Shown here: piece by piece, positions 13,889 to 21,973 of the stretch
Layout: each line of letters opens with the position of its first letter
Numbering within the stretch: the stretch's first letter is position 1
Source of the DNA: an uncultured Bacilli bacterium
Lineage (GTDB): Bacteria > Bacillota_I > Bacilli_A > RF39 > UBA660
Assembly (NCBI GenBank): GCA_910587725.1
Contig: CAJUNG010000025.1
Span: 1 to 25,824 of the forward strand
Length of the DNA stretch: 25,824 nucleotides
Direction: 5' to 3'
Position numbers and translations under genes: made by a program
Notes under the pieces: generated by a model
What the model was told of the DNA's origin: nothing
The model's database searches: none
Seen by the model: only the letters and a program-made list of their open reading frames with translations

Positions 13889-15691
13889 TTATAGAGTCAG
13901 AACGACTCGGAAGGAAATGTACGTAGCCACTCCACCACTATAGCCACTGAACGCAAGGGTACCAGACCCGACACCGTCGTACCACCCACCACCACGTGCG
14001 AACCAAGGGTCAACAGGATGGACGGAGTGTGCGTAATCTCCATACCAACTTGTTCGATATCTTGTGCCTCCATCGGGGTCCTTTATTGTTCCAAATGGTC
14101 CCATTTCTCTTGTTGCATCCCCAAGTAGTCCTGTTTGATATTTGCTAGCATCAACTTCTGCATTAGAATACTTATCATAGTACTTCTCCCATTTACTGTT
14201 TGTAAAGAAATCACCATAAATACTAGTTAACTCACTACTTCCTCCTACGGCATTTGCGTTAATATTATATCCCATCACATATTCCCATGCTCCACCGCTC
14301 GTATCATAAATTCCGGTGATATTTCCAGTTGTACTTGCAGTATACCCGGTTGGTGTATTATAGGGTAACGTAACATCACTAGTCGTTCCGTTTAAATTAC
14401 CTGGAATACTTGTTCCATTAGTATTATATCCCAGAGTTGGTTCCGAAATAGAGGCATATCCAGTCTTATATGAACTGTTGTTGTTATTTCTTACACTCAT
14501 ACTACTTCCATATTTCGAGTGTTGTAAGTATGCTACTGCTCCCCATTCCGTGTTTTTCATTAGATGCGATTCATCACTTCTTAAGTAATCGTAACCGACT
14601 TTAAAGGCATTTCCAACAGTAATATTCCTCCAACTATAGGCATTTGGTTTTATTTGAAGTTTTGTACTATCGTTAGAATTTACTTGAGCAGTATCTGTTG
14701 ATGTCGCTCCTTTATATCCAGATTCATATTTTCCTACCCAAAATCCGTTTGAGTCAAATGAAGTAAATGCCGGATGTGTTAACCAACTTCCGGTGGTGGT
14801 TCCTGTTGATTTTGCCGTTTCTTTATTTTCAAATTCGATTTCTATCTCTTGTGCTCTATCTTCAATTTCTGTTAAACCAGTGTATACGATATCATTAAAT
14901 ATTTTATATTTATATCTTGGTATCCAAACAAAGTAACTTTCAATTTTTTCTTCGGGAATGACCTCTCCATTTTCGTAAGTTACTGTTTTATCTAATAGCA
15001 CTACTGCATTTGCCCATAGTTTTTCTTCATAACTATACCATTTTTCATAGATGCTTGCCTTATGGACTGTTCCGTCATTTTCAATGGTTACAGGTACCAA
15101 GTTATTACTTAATACTGGGTCTGTTCCGTTTAAAATGGACTCTGTATAAATCTCTTTAGGAATTTGTTCCGCACTGACTTGAATTCTGAATCTAAGACTT
15201 TTACCCTGAATTAACTCATTATCAGTAACCGTATCTTTTATCCATAGACGAAGATTGTATTCAATTGTTTCATTACCATCAATAATACCTGTATCAATCA
15301 CTAAATTTTCTAAAGTATCTAAAGAATAAATCGAAGCTTCTCCATTTTTTGTTAGCCCTAATTTGACATCACTAAAAGATAATCTTTCACCAGTGGTAAT
15401 ATCTTCTAAGCTCAACACATAACTTGCTTTTTCATCTGAATTATTGATTAGGCGAAAGTTAAATGATTTACTAAGCATCCCCACTTCATCGTAAACAGGG
15501 AATACGTTATCAATGATGAAATTGTCATCCTCTTCCAAATCGATATTTAGGTTTCCAACAGTAATCACTTGACGTCTTGTCCCATTAATCGTTACATTAA
15601 TAAACGCATAAGTTACACTTAGAAAGATAATAAATATACTCGTTAAAAATACTGTGATTTTTGCGATTTGCTTTTTATTTTCTTTCTTCAT
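13889..15691 (-). CDS. Surface protein 1: TasA-like N-domain fused to FGE/C-type-lectin-fold domain, 600 aa
   Basis: This is an exported adhesin-like protein. Residues 1-10 are basic, about 12-34 hydrophobic ending in SVTYAFINV (SipW/TasA-like signal), and about 35-185 form a TasA-like beta domain with VITVGNLNIDLEED and VFPVYDEVG. A linker with WANAVVLLDKTV and YFVWIPRYKYKIF (about 255-267) leads into an FGE-sulfatase/C-type-lectin-fold domain (about 310-600): GFWVGKYESGY, SWRNITVGNAF, MKNTEWGAVAYL, DTSGGAWEYVMG, and an end of WFARGGGW to SFRVVL. That ending is where DGR target proteins carry their variable surface. It is a paralogue of the next gene upstream: the middle is identical, while the N-domain and last 62 codons differ. 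AGGGA lies 6 nt before the ATG. I see no promoter in the 77-bp gap behind gene 2, so it is probably co-transcribed. Enzymatic FGE activity is unlikely because I see no active-site Cys pair near the end. Confidence 0.85.
   Translation of the reverse strand: MKKENKKQIAKITVFLTSIFIIFLSVTYAFINVTINGTRRQVITVGNLNIDLEEDDNFIIDNVFPVYDEVGMLSKSFNFRLINNSDEKASYVLSLEDITTGERLSFSDVKLGLTKNGEASIYSLDTLENLVIDTGIIDGNETIEYNLRLWIKDTVTDNELIQGKSLRFRIQVSAEQIPKEIYTESILNGTDPVLSNNLVPVTIENDGTVHKASIYEKWYSYEEKLWANAVVLLDKTVTYENGEVIPEEKIESYFVWIPRYKYKIFNDIVYTGLTEIEDRAQEIEIEFENKETAKSTGTTTGSWLTHPAFTSFDSNGFWVGKYESGYKGATSTDTAQVNSNDSTKLQIKPNAYSWRNITVGNAFKVGYDYLRSDESHLMKNTEWGAVAYLQHSKYGSSMSVRNNNNSSYKTGYASISEPTLGYNTNGTSIPGNLNGTTSDVTLPYNTPTGYTASTTGNITGIYDTSGGAWEYVMGYNINANAVGGSSELTSIYGDFFTNSKWEKYYDKYSNAEVDASKYQTGLLGDATREMGPFGTIKDPDGGTRYRTSWYGDYAHSVHPVDPWFARGGGWYDGVGSGTLAFSGYSGGVATYISFRVVLTL
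13892..14090 (-). other. Putative variable region of surface protein 1
   Basis: This is the GC-rich (about 56% over the last 49 codons, hand count) 3' segment. It keeps a fixed scaffold (WYGD, HPVDPWF, RGG, W, GV, SG, AF, SGGV, ISFRVVLT) while substituted codons sit between. It aligns without indels to 15772-15970, with about 41 mismatches in the last 62 codons and 19 amino-acid changes. The pattern resembles a DGR variable region. About a dozen changes are synonymous, so a simple single-template, adenine-only model is not proven. Confidence 0.5.
14091..14548. repeat. Near-identical block shared with 15971-16428, copy 1
   Basis: The 384 bp at 14091-14474 are identical to 15971-16354 by line-by-line comparison, and only two further mismatches (14475, 14503) occur up to 14548. 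Divergence resumes sharply on both sides. It encodes the central part of the lectin-fold domain and indicates recent gene conversion or duplication. Confidence 0.9.
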
Positions 15692-15768
15692 TAAAATCCC
15701 TACTCTCTTTGATTTGTTCCCCCTGCTATCTTAAAAAGGGAAACAACTTTTTATTAGCTTTACCTGTT

Positions 15769-17589
15769 TTATGGGGTAAGAACGACACGGAAGGAAATGC
15801 CCGTACTCACTCCACCACTATTGTAGTAGAACGCAAAGGCGCCGGACTCGACACCGTTGAGCCAACGCCCACCGCGTTCGAACCAAGGGTCAACAGGGTG
15901 GATGAAGTACGCCAAGTCTCCATACCAACTCGTACGATATCTTGAATTTCCATCGGGGTCCTTTATATCTCCAAATGGTCCCATTTCTCTTGTTGCATCC
16001 CCAAGTAGTCCTGTTTGATATTTGCTAGCATCAACTTCTGCATTAGAATACTTATCATAGTACTTCTCCCATTTACTGTTTGTAAAGAAATCACCATAAA
16101 TACTAGTTAACTCACTACTTCCTCCTACGGCATTTGCGTTAATATTATATCCCATCACATATTCCCATGCTCCACCGCTCGTATCATAAATTCCGGTGAT
16201 ATTTCCAGTTGTACTTGCAGTATACCCGGTTGGTGTATTATAGGGTAACGTAACATCACTAGTCGTTCCGTTTAAATTACCTGGAATACTTGTTCCATTA
16301 GTATTATATCCCAGAGTTGGTTCCGAAATAGAGGCATATCCAGTCTTATATGAATTGTTGTTGTTATTTCTTACACTCATACGACTTCCATATTTCGAGT
16401 GTTGTAAGTATGCTACTGCTCCCCATTCTGTGTTTTTCATCATATGAGACTCATCACTTCGTAAATAATCGTAACTTGCCTTAAAGGCATTTCCTACCGT
16501 AATATTTCTCCAACTATAAACGTTTGGTTTAATCTGTAGTTTTTCTGGAGCACTAGAATTGACTTGTGCGGTTTCTGTTGAGGTTGCTCCTTTATATCCT
16601 GTCTCAAACTTTCCTACCCAGAATCCATTTGTATCAAATGAAATAAATGCTGGATGCGTTAACCAACTTCCTGTAGTTGTTCCTATTGATTTTGCTGTCT
16701 CTTTATTTTCAAATTCGATTTCTATCTCTTTTACTCGATTTTCTATTGTAGTTAAACCTGTATATATGGTATCATTGAATATTTTATATTTGTATCTAGG
16801 TACCCAGACAAAATAACTCTCAATGTTTGCTTCAGGTATAACCTCGCCTTCTTTATATTTTGCTGTCTTGTCTGTTAACACTACAGTATTCGCCCATTCT
16901 TGATTGGTATAGTCATACCATTTTTTACTAGCAGAAGTTTTTAATACAGTCCCATCTTCTTTGATGATTACAGGTACTAAGTTGGGGGTAAGTACTGGAT
17001 CACATCCATTTAAAACAGAATCTTTATAAATAGAAATATTTTGTTTTGCTTCTACTTCTAATCTTACCGCATATTGACTTCCCATTGCACTCTCATCAGC
17101 TTCATAACTAAGCCACATCCGAAACATGTATTGATAACTACTTTCTTTTGGCAAAACTCCACTTTCTATAAAATATCTCCCGTCTTCTGTTTGATTGTCT
17201 GTTACATTTCTTGTAATATTAATATTGTCTACATCTCTTGTATAGTTATATCTGATAAAATTAGAAGGTGTCTTTTTTTCCGCTTCCCCCTCTTTTAAAT
17301 ATATGGTATAAGCAAGGTCACTACTGCTTTCATTAACTAAAGAAAAACGATATGGTGCATTTTCTATTCCATCTTCATCAAGTACAGGGAGCATTTGCTC
17401 AAGAGAAATATTCTCTGTATGTTTTGATTCGTCTAAATACACTTTCAATCCATCATTTTCGATAACATACCATCTTTCCCCTTGTAAAACTTCACTAAAT
17501 AAGGCATAACTGATTCCCAGTGTGAATATCAATCCAACCACGAGATAAGAAACTTTCTTAATCAAATTTTTATGAATCCTTTTTTTCAT
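15769..17589 (-). CDS. Surface protein 2: TasA-like N-domain fused to FGE/C-type-lectin-fold domain, 606 aa
   Basis: This is a paralogue of surface protein 1 with the same architecture: basic N-terminus, hydrophobic signal (about residues 12-32) ending in GISYALFSE, TasA-like beta domain (about 35-185, MLPVLDEDG), linker with WANTVVLTDKTA and YFVWVPRYKYKIF, then the FGE/C-type-lectin-fold domain (GFWVGKFETGY, SWRNITVGNAF, MKNTEWGAVAYL, GGAWEYVMG) ending WFERGGRW to SFRVVLTP. The start is placed at 17589 (MKKRIHKN) because AGG lies 9 nt upstream; the in-frame ATG at 17598 abuts the AGG and leaves almost no leader after the promoter. The N-domain is well diverged from that of protein 1, the middle is identical, and the last 62 codons vary again. 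It is the first gene of a likely two-gene transcript behind the G9-tract promoter at 17617-17646. Confidence 0.85.
   Translation of the reverse strand: MKKRIHKNLIKKVSYLVVGLIFTLGISYALFSEVLQGERWYVIENDGLKVYLDESKHTENISLEQMLPVLDEDGIENAPYRFSLVNESSSDLAYTIYLKEGEAEKKTPSNFIRYNYTRDVDNINITRNVTDNQTEDGRYFIESGVLPKESSYQYMFRMWLSYEADESAMGSQYAVRLEVEAKQNISIYKDSVLNGCDPVLTPNLVPVIIKEDGTVLKTSASKKWYDYTNQEWANTVVLTDKTAKYKEGEVIPEANIESYFVWVPRYKYKIFNDTIYTGLTTIENRVKEIEIEFENKETAKSIGTTTGSWLTHPAFISFDTNGFWVGKFETGYKGATSTETAQVNSSAPEKLQIKPNVYSWRNITVGNAFKASYDYLRSDESHMMKNTEWGAVAYLQHSKYGSRMSVRNNNNNSYKTGYASISEPTLGYNTNGTSIPGNLNGTTSDVTLPYNTPTGYTASTTGNITGIYDTSGGAWEYVMGYNINANAVGGSSELTSIYGDFFTNSKWEKYYDKYSNAEVDASKYQTGLLGDATREMGPFGDIKDPDGNSRYRTSWYGDLAYFIHPVDPWFERGGRWLNGVESGAFAFYYNSGGVSTGISFRVVLTP
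15772..15970 (-). other. Putative variable region of surface protein 2
   Basis: This is the GC-rich (about 56% over the last 49 codons, hand count) 3' segment equivalent to 13892-14090 in surface protein 1. The scaffold residues are the same, but codons between them encode different residues (for example Y/L, D/N, G/E, S/Y, G/Y, Y/N, Y/G). Several pairs share the third base with both first positions changed (TAC/CTC, TAC/GGC, GGC/TAC), as expected if both came from an AAC-type template codon. Confidence 0.5.
15971..16428. repeat. Near-identical block shared with 14091-14548, copy 2
   Basis: This is the partner of the block at 14091-14548, at a constant offset of 1880 bp. No indel occurs from here to the stop codons of the two genes. 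Confidence 0.9.
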
Positions 17590-17616
17590 CTTTATCATCC
17601 TAATCTATTCAAGAAT

Positions 17617-17646
17617 ATCATACCCCCCCCCAGGCATTTTTGTCAA
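17617..17646 (-). promoter_or_regulatory. Promoter with a G9 tract in its spacer (candidate phase-variable switch)
   Basis: On the minus strand, a consensus TTGACA (17641-17646) and TATGAT (17617-17622) are separated by 18 bp. Nine of those bases are an uninterrupted G run (C on the plus strand, 17623-17631) directly next to the -10. Transcription would start about 20 nt before the chosen ATG at 17589. A change of one or two G alters spacer length and so promoter strength. This layout is known from phase-variable outer-membrane genes such as porA and opc of Neisseria. Confidence 0.75.
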
Positions 17647-17745
17647 GAAAAGTTTTTTTACGGGGAGTTATTTTCTATCCTAATTTTAATACCTTAATTA
17701 TACATCAAGAATACATATCTTGCAAGTATCTCATGAACTGATATT

Positions 17746-18366
17746 TTATGACAAAAGAAATTCTTCTATCTTAGCAGCAATTAAAGGAGATGCTGTTTCA
17801 ATGAATGTATTCACTTGCTTCATGTTAAAGGTATACTCTTTTTTCTTTCGACTATTTTTAATTATTTCTTGGGATGCCTCTAAAAGTAAAGGTAATTTCA
17901 TCAGAGGAATTTCATCTATTTCCAATTGAGGAATTTCTATTTTCTCAAAAAATGAGATGTCTAACTTATACTTTTCAATTAACTCTTGATTTAAATTGGT
18001 GTAGTCCTGATAAATTAACTTTTGGTAAGTCTTAGCGTTAGCTTCTACTTCTTCTCCATTCAACAGATGAATACTTCCCTTTTTGACAATTTCACTGATA
18101 AAATATTCTTCCCATAAAATATCGGTATATAAGTGAATGAAATATCCAGTTAAGAAGGTTGACTGAAAGCAATTCGGATATTTTTCTAAAAACGCTTCAA
18201 TATTGATTTTGTTATTTCTATCAAAAAAATGACTTTTCTCTTTTGTTTTTCCAATATGCTTACTAATATCGGGAGCAATGGAACCTAAAAACAATTTTTC
18301 CTCAGGAAGATGCAAAAGTTTTGCGACTTCTTTTGCTACACACATATGAATTACAGTACTTGCCAT
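17746..18366 (-). CDS. Zinc-dependent phospholipase C-like protein, 206 aa
   Basis: This belongs to the short Zn-dependent PLC/S1-P1-nuclease-like fold group. Histidine and Asp ligands typical of the family are visible: STVIHMCVAKEVAKLL at the N-terminus, GSIAPDISKHIG (about residues 28-39), KSHFFDR (about 44-50), and GYFIHLYTDILWEEYF (about 74-89), which gives the H-xxx-D pattern. No signal peptide is seen, so this is the cytoplasmic small form common in Firmicutes, whose substrate is unknown. AAGGAG lies 9 nt before the ATG. It is downstream of the surface-protein pair at 18425-21776, separated by a terminator, and upstream of the phase-variable promoter. Confidence 0.85.
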   Translation of the reverse strand: MASTVIHMCVAKEVAKLLHLPEEKLFLGSIAPDISKHIGKTKEKSHFFDRNNKINIEAFLEKYPNCFQSTFLTGYFIHLYTDILWEEYFISEIVKKGSIHLLNGEEVEANAKTYQKLIYQDYTNLNQELIEKYKLDISFFEKIEIPQLEIDEIPLMKLPLLLEASQEIIKNSRKKKEYTFNMKQVNTFIETASPLIAAKIEEFLLS

Positions 18367-18396
18367 AATATTTTCTCCTTTTCTATTAGTATGTTC

Positions 18397-18424
18397 AAAA
18401 GGGATAGATTCTACTCTCTATCCC
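18397..18424 (-). terminator. Terminator of the glucosaminidase/surface-protein operon
   Basis: On the minus strand GGGATAGA pairs with TCTATCCC (18401-18424) and is followed by four T. The stem begins immediately after the stop codon of the gene at 18425-19705. Confidence 0.75.
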
Positions 18425-19705
18425 CTATTCTTTCGTTCTTTGATTTTTATATCTCTTTTTATTTTTGTTGGCATTTACAGAAACGATAATTAAAGCGATA
18501 AAAAGAATTATCGAAGCACCACCAAGGGCTAAAATCAATTTATCTTTCATCTCTGCTTCATCTTTTCCCACATTTTGCTTTTGCTCATTGATATCTTCTA
18601 ATTGTAAAGAATTGTCTTTTTCAGAGTACCGAAACCACCCAGTAATATTAGACCCTAATAATTCTCCATGAAGGTAAACATATGGTGTATCTTCTTTTTT
18701 ATAAGCTTTATACGTATTGCCATCAATTTCTATGGTTGACTCCCAAAATTCTTCAGGAACTTCACCTGCCTCTTTTTGATGAAAAGTATCTTTTTTTATC
18801 TCAATACTTTTATATTCTTGATAGGTATCTGTTTCTCCATCATAAGAAAACATTTTAATGTTTCCTTCCTCATCTTTGAGTCCTACTAAAATCAAGTCAT
18901 TTCCTTCCCTTTGATAAGCAGGAATTTCAGAATCTTTAATCTTTACTGTCGTTTCTTGAAAATCAGTAGGAGCAGTCAATGCATCTTTTCTTTTGACCAC
19001 CGTATAATTTTTGTTTTCTATATTTACGATGATGGGATTTAAATCTTTTACTGTTGCGATTATGGTGTATGTTTTTTTATTTCCTGTTTCGCTAGTAACC
19101 GTGATTTCAATTTTATTTTCTCCCTCACCAACATTAATATCTCCATCTCCTGTAAGGGTTGCATATCCATTTTCTTTAGTTGCATTCACTTTGATTTGTG
19201 TTACTTCTGAAGGTAAATCTACGGTATAGTTTAATGTATTTTTAGAAAATGCGGGAGATAGTTGATATCCTTCTATGCTTAAACTTTTTAAATCATTATT
19301 ATTTGATTTTTCTCTTGGTGCCACAACATTTATAGTAATTGACTTTGCCGAAGTAAAGACATTTCCAGAAGAATCAGAAACATCAATCGGTGTTACTTTG
19401 ATTGTTGCACTCCCGATATTTTTAGAAGTAAAACGATAAGTTTTTGTCTCGTTTTCTAACCATTCTCCCGAGGTTCCTCCAGATAGCACATTTCCATTGC
19501 TTGAAGTTACAGAAAACTTCCCTGCTAGTCCTGTTGCTTTTACGGTAACAATGACATTTCCACCTTTTACGACACTCGTCGTATTTGCAGAAAGCCCTAA
19601 GTTTCCTGCATCGACATTCATGGTCGTCATGATACAAAAAGTGAAAATCACGAAAAGAGAAATTATTTTTTTCATGTTCTGTCTCATCCTCTCTCTAAAT
19701 GGCAT
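18425..19705 (-). CDS. Membrane-anchored Ig-like/cadherin-like surface protein, 426 aa
   Basis: This is an exported wall-surface protein. A signal peptide begins at MKKIISLFVIF (residue 11 of the longer frame). Then come an Ig/cohesin-like beta domain (about 35-135; LSANTTSVVKGGNVIVTVKA to KSITINVV), a cadherin-like beta-sandwich domain (about 145-225; LKSLSIEGYQLSPAFSKNTLNYTVDL to KKTYTIIATV), a region of uncertain fold (about 230-370), a C-terminal transmembrane helix (about 392-412) and a basic tail KKRYKNQRTKE. There is no sortase motif. The ATG at 19705 overlaps the preceding gene by 11 nt and has GGGAG 6 nt upstream; the ATG at 19675 gives a cleaner signal peptide. Coupling to the dockerin-bearing glucosaminidase suggests this protein anchors that enzyme. 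The first domain has the strand layout of a cohesin-like fold, but this is inference. Confidence 0.8.
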   Translation of the reverse strand: MPFRERMRQNMKKIISLFVIFTFCIMTTMNVDAGNLGLSANTTSVVKGGNVIVTVKATGLAGKFSVTSSNGNVLSGGTSGEWLENETKTYRFTSKNIGSATIKVTPIDVSDSSGNVFTSAKSITINVVAPREKSNNNDLKSLSIEGYQLSPAFSKNTLNYTVDLPSEVTQIKVNATKENGYATLTGDGDINVGEGENKIEITVTSETGNKKTYTIIATVKDLNPIIVNIENKNYTVVKRKDALTAPTDFQETTVKIKDSEIPAYQREGNDLILVGLKDEEGNIKMFSYDGETDTYQEYKSIEIKKDTFHQKEAGEVPEEFWESTIEIDGNTYKAYKKEDTPYVYLHGELLGSNITGWFRYSEKDNSLQLEDINEQKQNVGKDEAEMKDKLILALGGASIILFIALIIVSVNANKNKKRYKNQRTKE

Positions 19706-21776
19706 TTTTATCTCCCATGATATAGTTTTTAACTTTTACGTAATCTACGGCGGATACTCCCCCATCTTTATTCACATCTGCTGCTTTTAAATTTGCACTC
19801 GCTAGTTTATCACTACCCATAATATGATTTTTAATCTTTACATAATCTACAGCGGAAATATTTCCATCGCCATTGGTATCTCCTGGTACGATAAGCAAAA
19901 ATCTTTCTTCTAATTTACCTGAAGTGATGGTTACTTTTTGTGCTGTTTTTACCATTTCTTTAGCCTCACCCCCGCTAGATTCTTCAATTTTGATTATGGC
20001 ATTGTTGTTGGTTAGTTTCTTCTTTAACTCTTCTACGTTCATTCCTACAGAAATTCCACTAAGGTATCCTTCGCTTTCTTTTAATCCTGCGGTTTCTATA
20101 ATTGTTTTAATCGGAACATCTGGTTTTGGCGTCGGCGTTGGCGTTTGAGAAGGGGTTGGTGATGGTGTTGGCTTTGTGTCTTCCTCTGTTGTATTGTCAT
20201 TTATTTTTGTATTGGTTTTAATGAAGTAAGCTGCTGGAACATAGACTTGGTTATATTCTTCAATATAATTAATTCTAGGATTACTTTTACTATCCCCAAT
20301 ATAGTTTTTGTTGACGTCTAGTGTTGGGTCACTCATGATTTTATACCAAGTGGTATTTCCTTCTACACTTGGTCCAGTTACTTCTTCAAGAATAATTACT
20401 GGTGATGATTTTACTTGGTATTGGTAGTATGCTGTAGATACCCTCTCTCCTCCTGGGGTTTTAGTTGCATATACTTTATTGCTATAATCTGCTTTCAAGA
20501 CAGCTAATTGATAAGCATTATAATCTTGTAATCCATAAGTCTTATCTAACTGGTAATAAAGGCTTGCCGCAATTTCTCCCCAATAAGTATCGGAAGCATA
20601 TTTGATATTTAGCCCTTCTCCCTTCGTTCCAAGATTTGCTCCTCGAAATCTTGCATCCCCTGGTTGTACATAACCATAAGATAACCAGGCATAGGCATAA
20701 TCATTGATACAGTGGTCAACAGATGAAAACTCATTCGCTGCAAGATTAGGGTTAGCATCTACTGCATTAAGTCCAAAAAGATTATTTTTTGACATCGCAA
20801 TAGAGCTTCTTCCCCAATCTGACTCATTAATAGCAATCGAAAGCATTAAAGAGGCATTAATTCCATAACTATTTTGATATTTAATAAAAGACTCTCCACT
20901 TCCGATTAATTTTGAGGTACTAGATGTTCTTTCTTTTAAATATTGATTGATATTTGATGCATTATAATTTGTTTTGGTTCTAAATGATAGGTATTGATAG
21001 TAGTTATAATAAGGTTTATCTTTATTTATGCTAGACGTATAGGTGTTATTTTTATAATCTTTAATCATCACTTTTAAGTCTTGATAAAAATAATGACCAT
21101 CATAGCTATAGTAAGTTCCTGGATTTAACATTTCTGGTTTTGGTCCAATGGTGTGCTCTTGTGTTGCTTTTTCTCCCATCATGTTTCCTGGAAGACAATG
21201 TGTAATGTCTTTTTCTGTTACTTTATAAGTCGATGGACTTTTTACCCAAATTACAGGAATGATATCATATAATATATTTTTTTGACTATCTTCATATTCA
21301 TATTTTTTAATCCAACCAATCATTTCGTTGACTTTTATCTTAATTCTTTTTGTTGCATAATCTACTTCTAAAAGTACGGCATCATCTGAGGAAGAAGGAG
21401 TCACTTTAATGTAGTTTGTTCTCGTTTTGAGGTTTTTATCACTATAAACATTGGTATATTTCGTGTCGGTTGTTTGGTCATAATCAATTAAAGCATATTT
21501 TGCATCGATTATCATCCCATTTTCTATAATGACTAGATTATCCGATTCAGCATTTGTCTCTTTATCGTAATCTGATTTTGCAGTTTCATAATTTCCATAA
21601 CAAGCTTTTGTTTCAAGAGTACCATCTGCCTTAGCATAAGCAAGTTCTACTGTTTTTCCATCGCTACATACATTTCCTCTTGCTCTAATTTCACCAGGAG
21701 ACATAGCAAAGCAATCATTGCTAGAGAAAAAAATCACAGATAATATTAAAGTTGTAAATACTTGTTTTTTCATCAT
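19695..21776 (-). CDS. Secreted glucosaminidase with C-terminal dockerin, 693 aa
   Basis: This is a peptidoglycan hydrolase (N-acetylglucosaminidase, LytG/GH73-type). A signal peptide covers about 1-24, then an SH3-like region (about 85-165), then the glucosaminidase domain (about 280-420) with SLMLSIAINESDWGRSSIA and catalytic Glu318, followed by NNLFGLNAVDANP. A second SH3-like region lies at about 430-520, a Pro/Thr linker (about 535-560) follows, and a type I dockerin ends the protein (632-693): two Ca-binding repeats DTNGDGNISAVDYVKIKNHI and DVNKDGGVSAVDYVKVKNYI, each with the DxNxDGxxxxxD pattern. AGGAGG lies 4 nt before the first ATG and 7 nt before the second (21773), either of which could be used. 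It overlaps the downstream anchored protein, giving an operon. A promoter is at 21805-21833. Confidence 0.93.
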   Translation of the reverse strand: MMKKQVFTTLILSVIFFSSNDCFAMSPGEIRARGNVCSDGKTVELAYAKADGTLETKACYGNYETAKSDYDKETNAESDNLVIIENGMIIDAKYALIDYDQTTDTKYTNVYSDKNLKTRTNYIKVTPSSSDDAVLLEVDYATKRIKIKVNEMIGWIKKYEYEDSQKNILYDIIPVIWVKSPSTYKVTEKDITHCLPGNMMGEKATQEHTIGPKPEMLNPGTYYSYDGHYFYQDLKVMIKDYKNNTYTSSINKDKPYYNYYQYLSFRTKTNYNASNINQYLKERTSSTSKLIGSGESFIKYQNSYGINASLMLSIAINESDWGRSSIAMSKNNLFGLNAVDANPNLAANEFSSVDHCINDYAYAWLSYGYVQPGDARFRGANLGTKGEGLNIKYASDTYWGEIAASLYYQLDKTYGLQDYNAYQLAVLKADYSNKVYATKTPGGERVSTAYYQYQVKSSPVIILEEVTGPSVEGNTTWYKIMSDPTLDVNKNYIGDSKSNPRINYIEEYNQVYVPAAYFIKTNTKINDNTTEEDTKPTPSPTPSQTPTPTPKPDVPIKTIIETAGLKESEGYLSGISVGMNVEELKKKLTNNNAIIKIEESSGGEAKEMVKTAQKVTITSGKLEERFLLIVPGDTNGDGNISAVDYVKIKNHIMGSDKLASANLKAADVNKDGGVSAVDYVKVKNYIMGDKNAI

Positions 21777-21804
21777 TCATCCTCCTAGTCTTAACTCTAG
21801 CATT

Positions 21805-21833
21805 ATTATAACAAAAATTTTAGCTAGTGTACA
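21805..21833 (-). promoter_or_regulatory. Promoter of the glucosaminidase operon
   Basis: On the minus strand, a weak -35 TGTACA (21828-21833) and a perfect TATAAT (21805-21810) are separated by 17 bp, about 29 nt before the start codon. Confidence 0.6.
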
Positions 21834-21942
21834 GAAATTTAGGAGAATTTGTCGTTATTTGACAAAAAACTTAGACAAATACTATTTTTCTCAAGTTATT
21901 TTTTTAGGATGTCAAATTCACTATCTCATATTTAAAAATTCC

Positions 21943-21951
21943 CATATATTA
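21943..21951 (+). promoter_or_regulatory. Possible sporulation-type -10 element (SigK-like)
   Basis: CATATATTA fits the SigK -10 consensus CATANNNTA and lies 22 nt upstream of the collagen-like gene. I found no matching -35 at the right distance, so this is weak. It would fit an exosporium protein made late in the mother cell. Confidence 0.3.
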
Positions 21952-21973
21952 TATTAGAAAGGAGAAAATTCAA

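Noticed and set aside
15661..15945. 94-aa plus-strand frame over the gene junction
   Set aside because: It is opposite the signal sequence of gene 1 and the tail of gene 2; its open length follows from the GC-rich tail.
13889..17589. Catalytic formylglycine-generating enzyme
   Set aside because: The fold signals are present, but I see no active-site Cys pair, no sulfatase is nearby, and the variable tail with an export signal fits ligand binding better.
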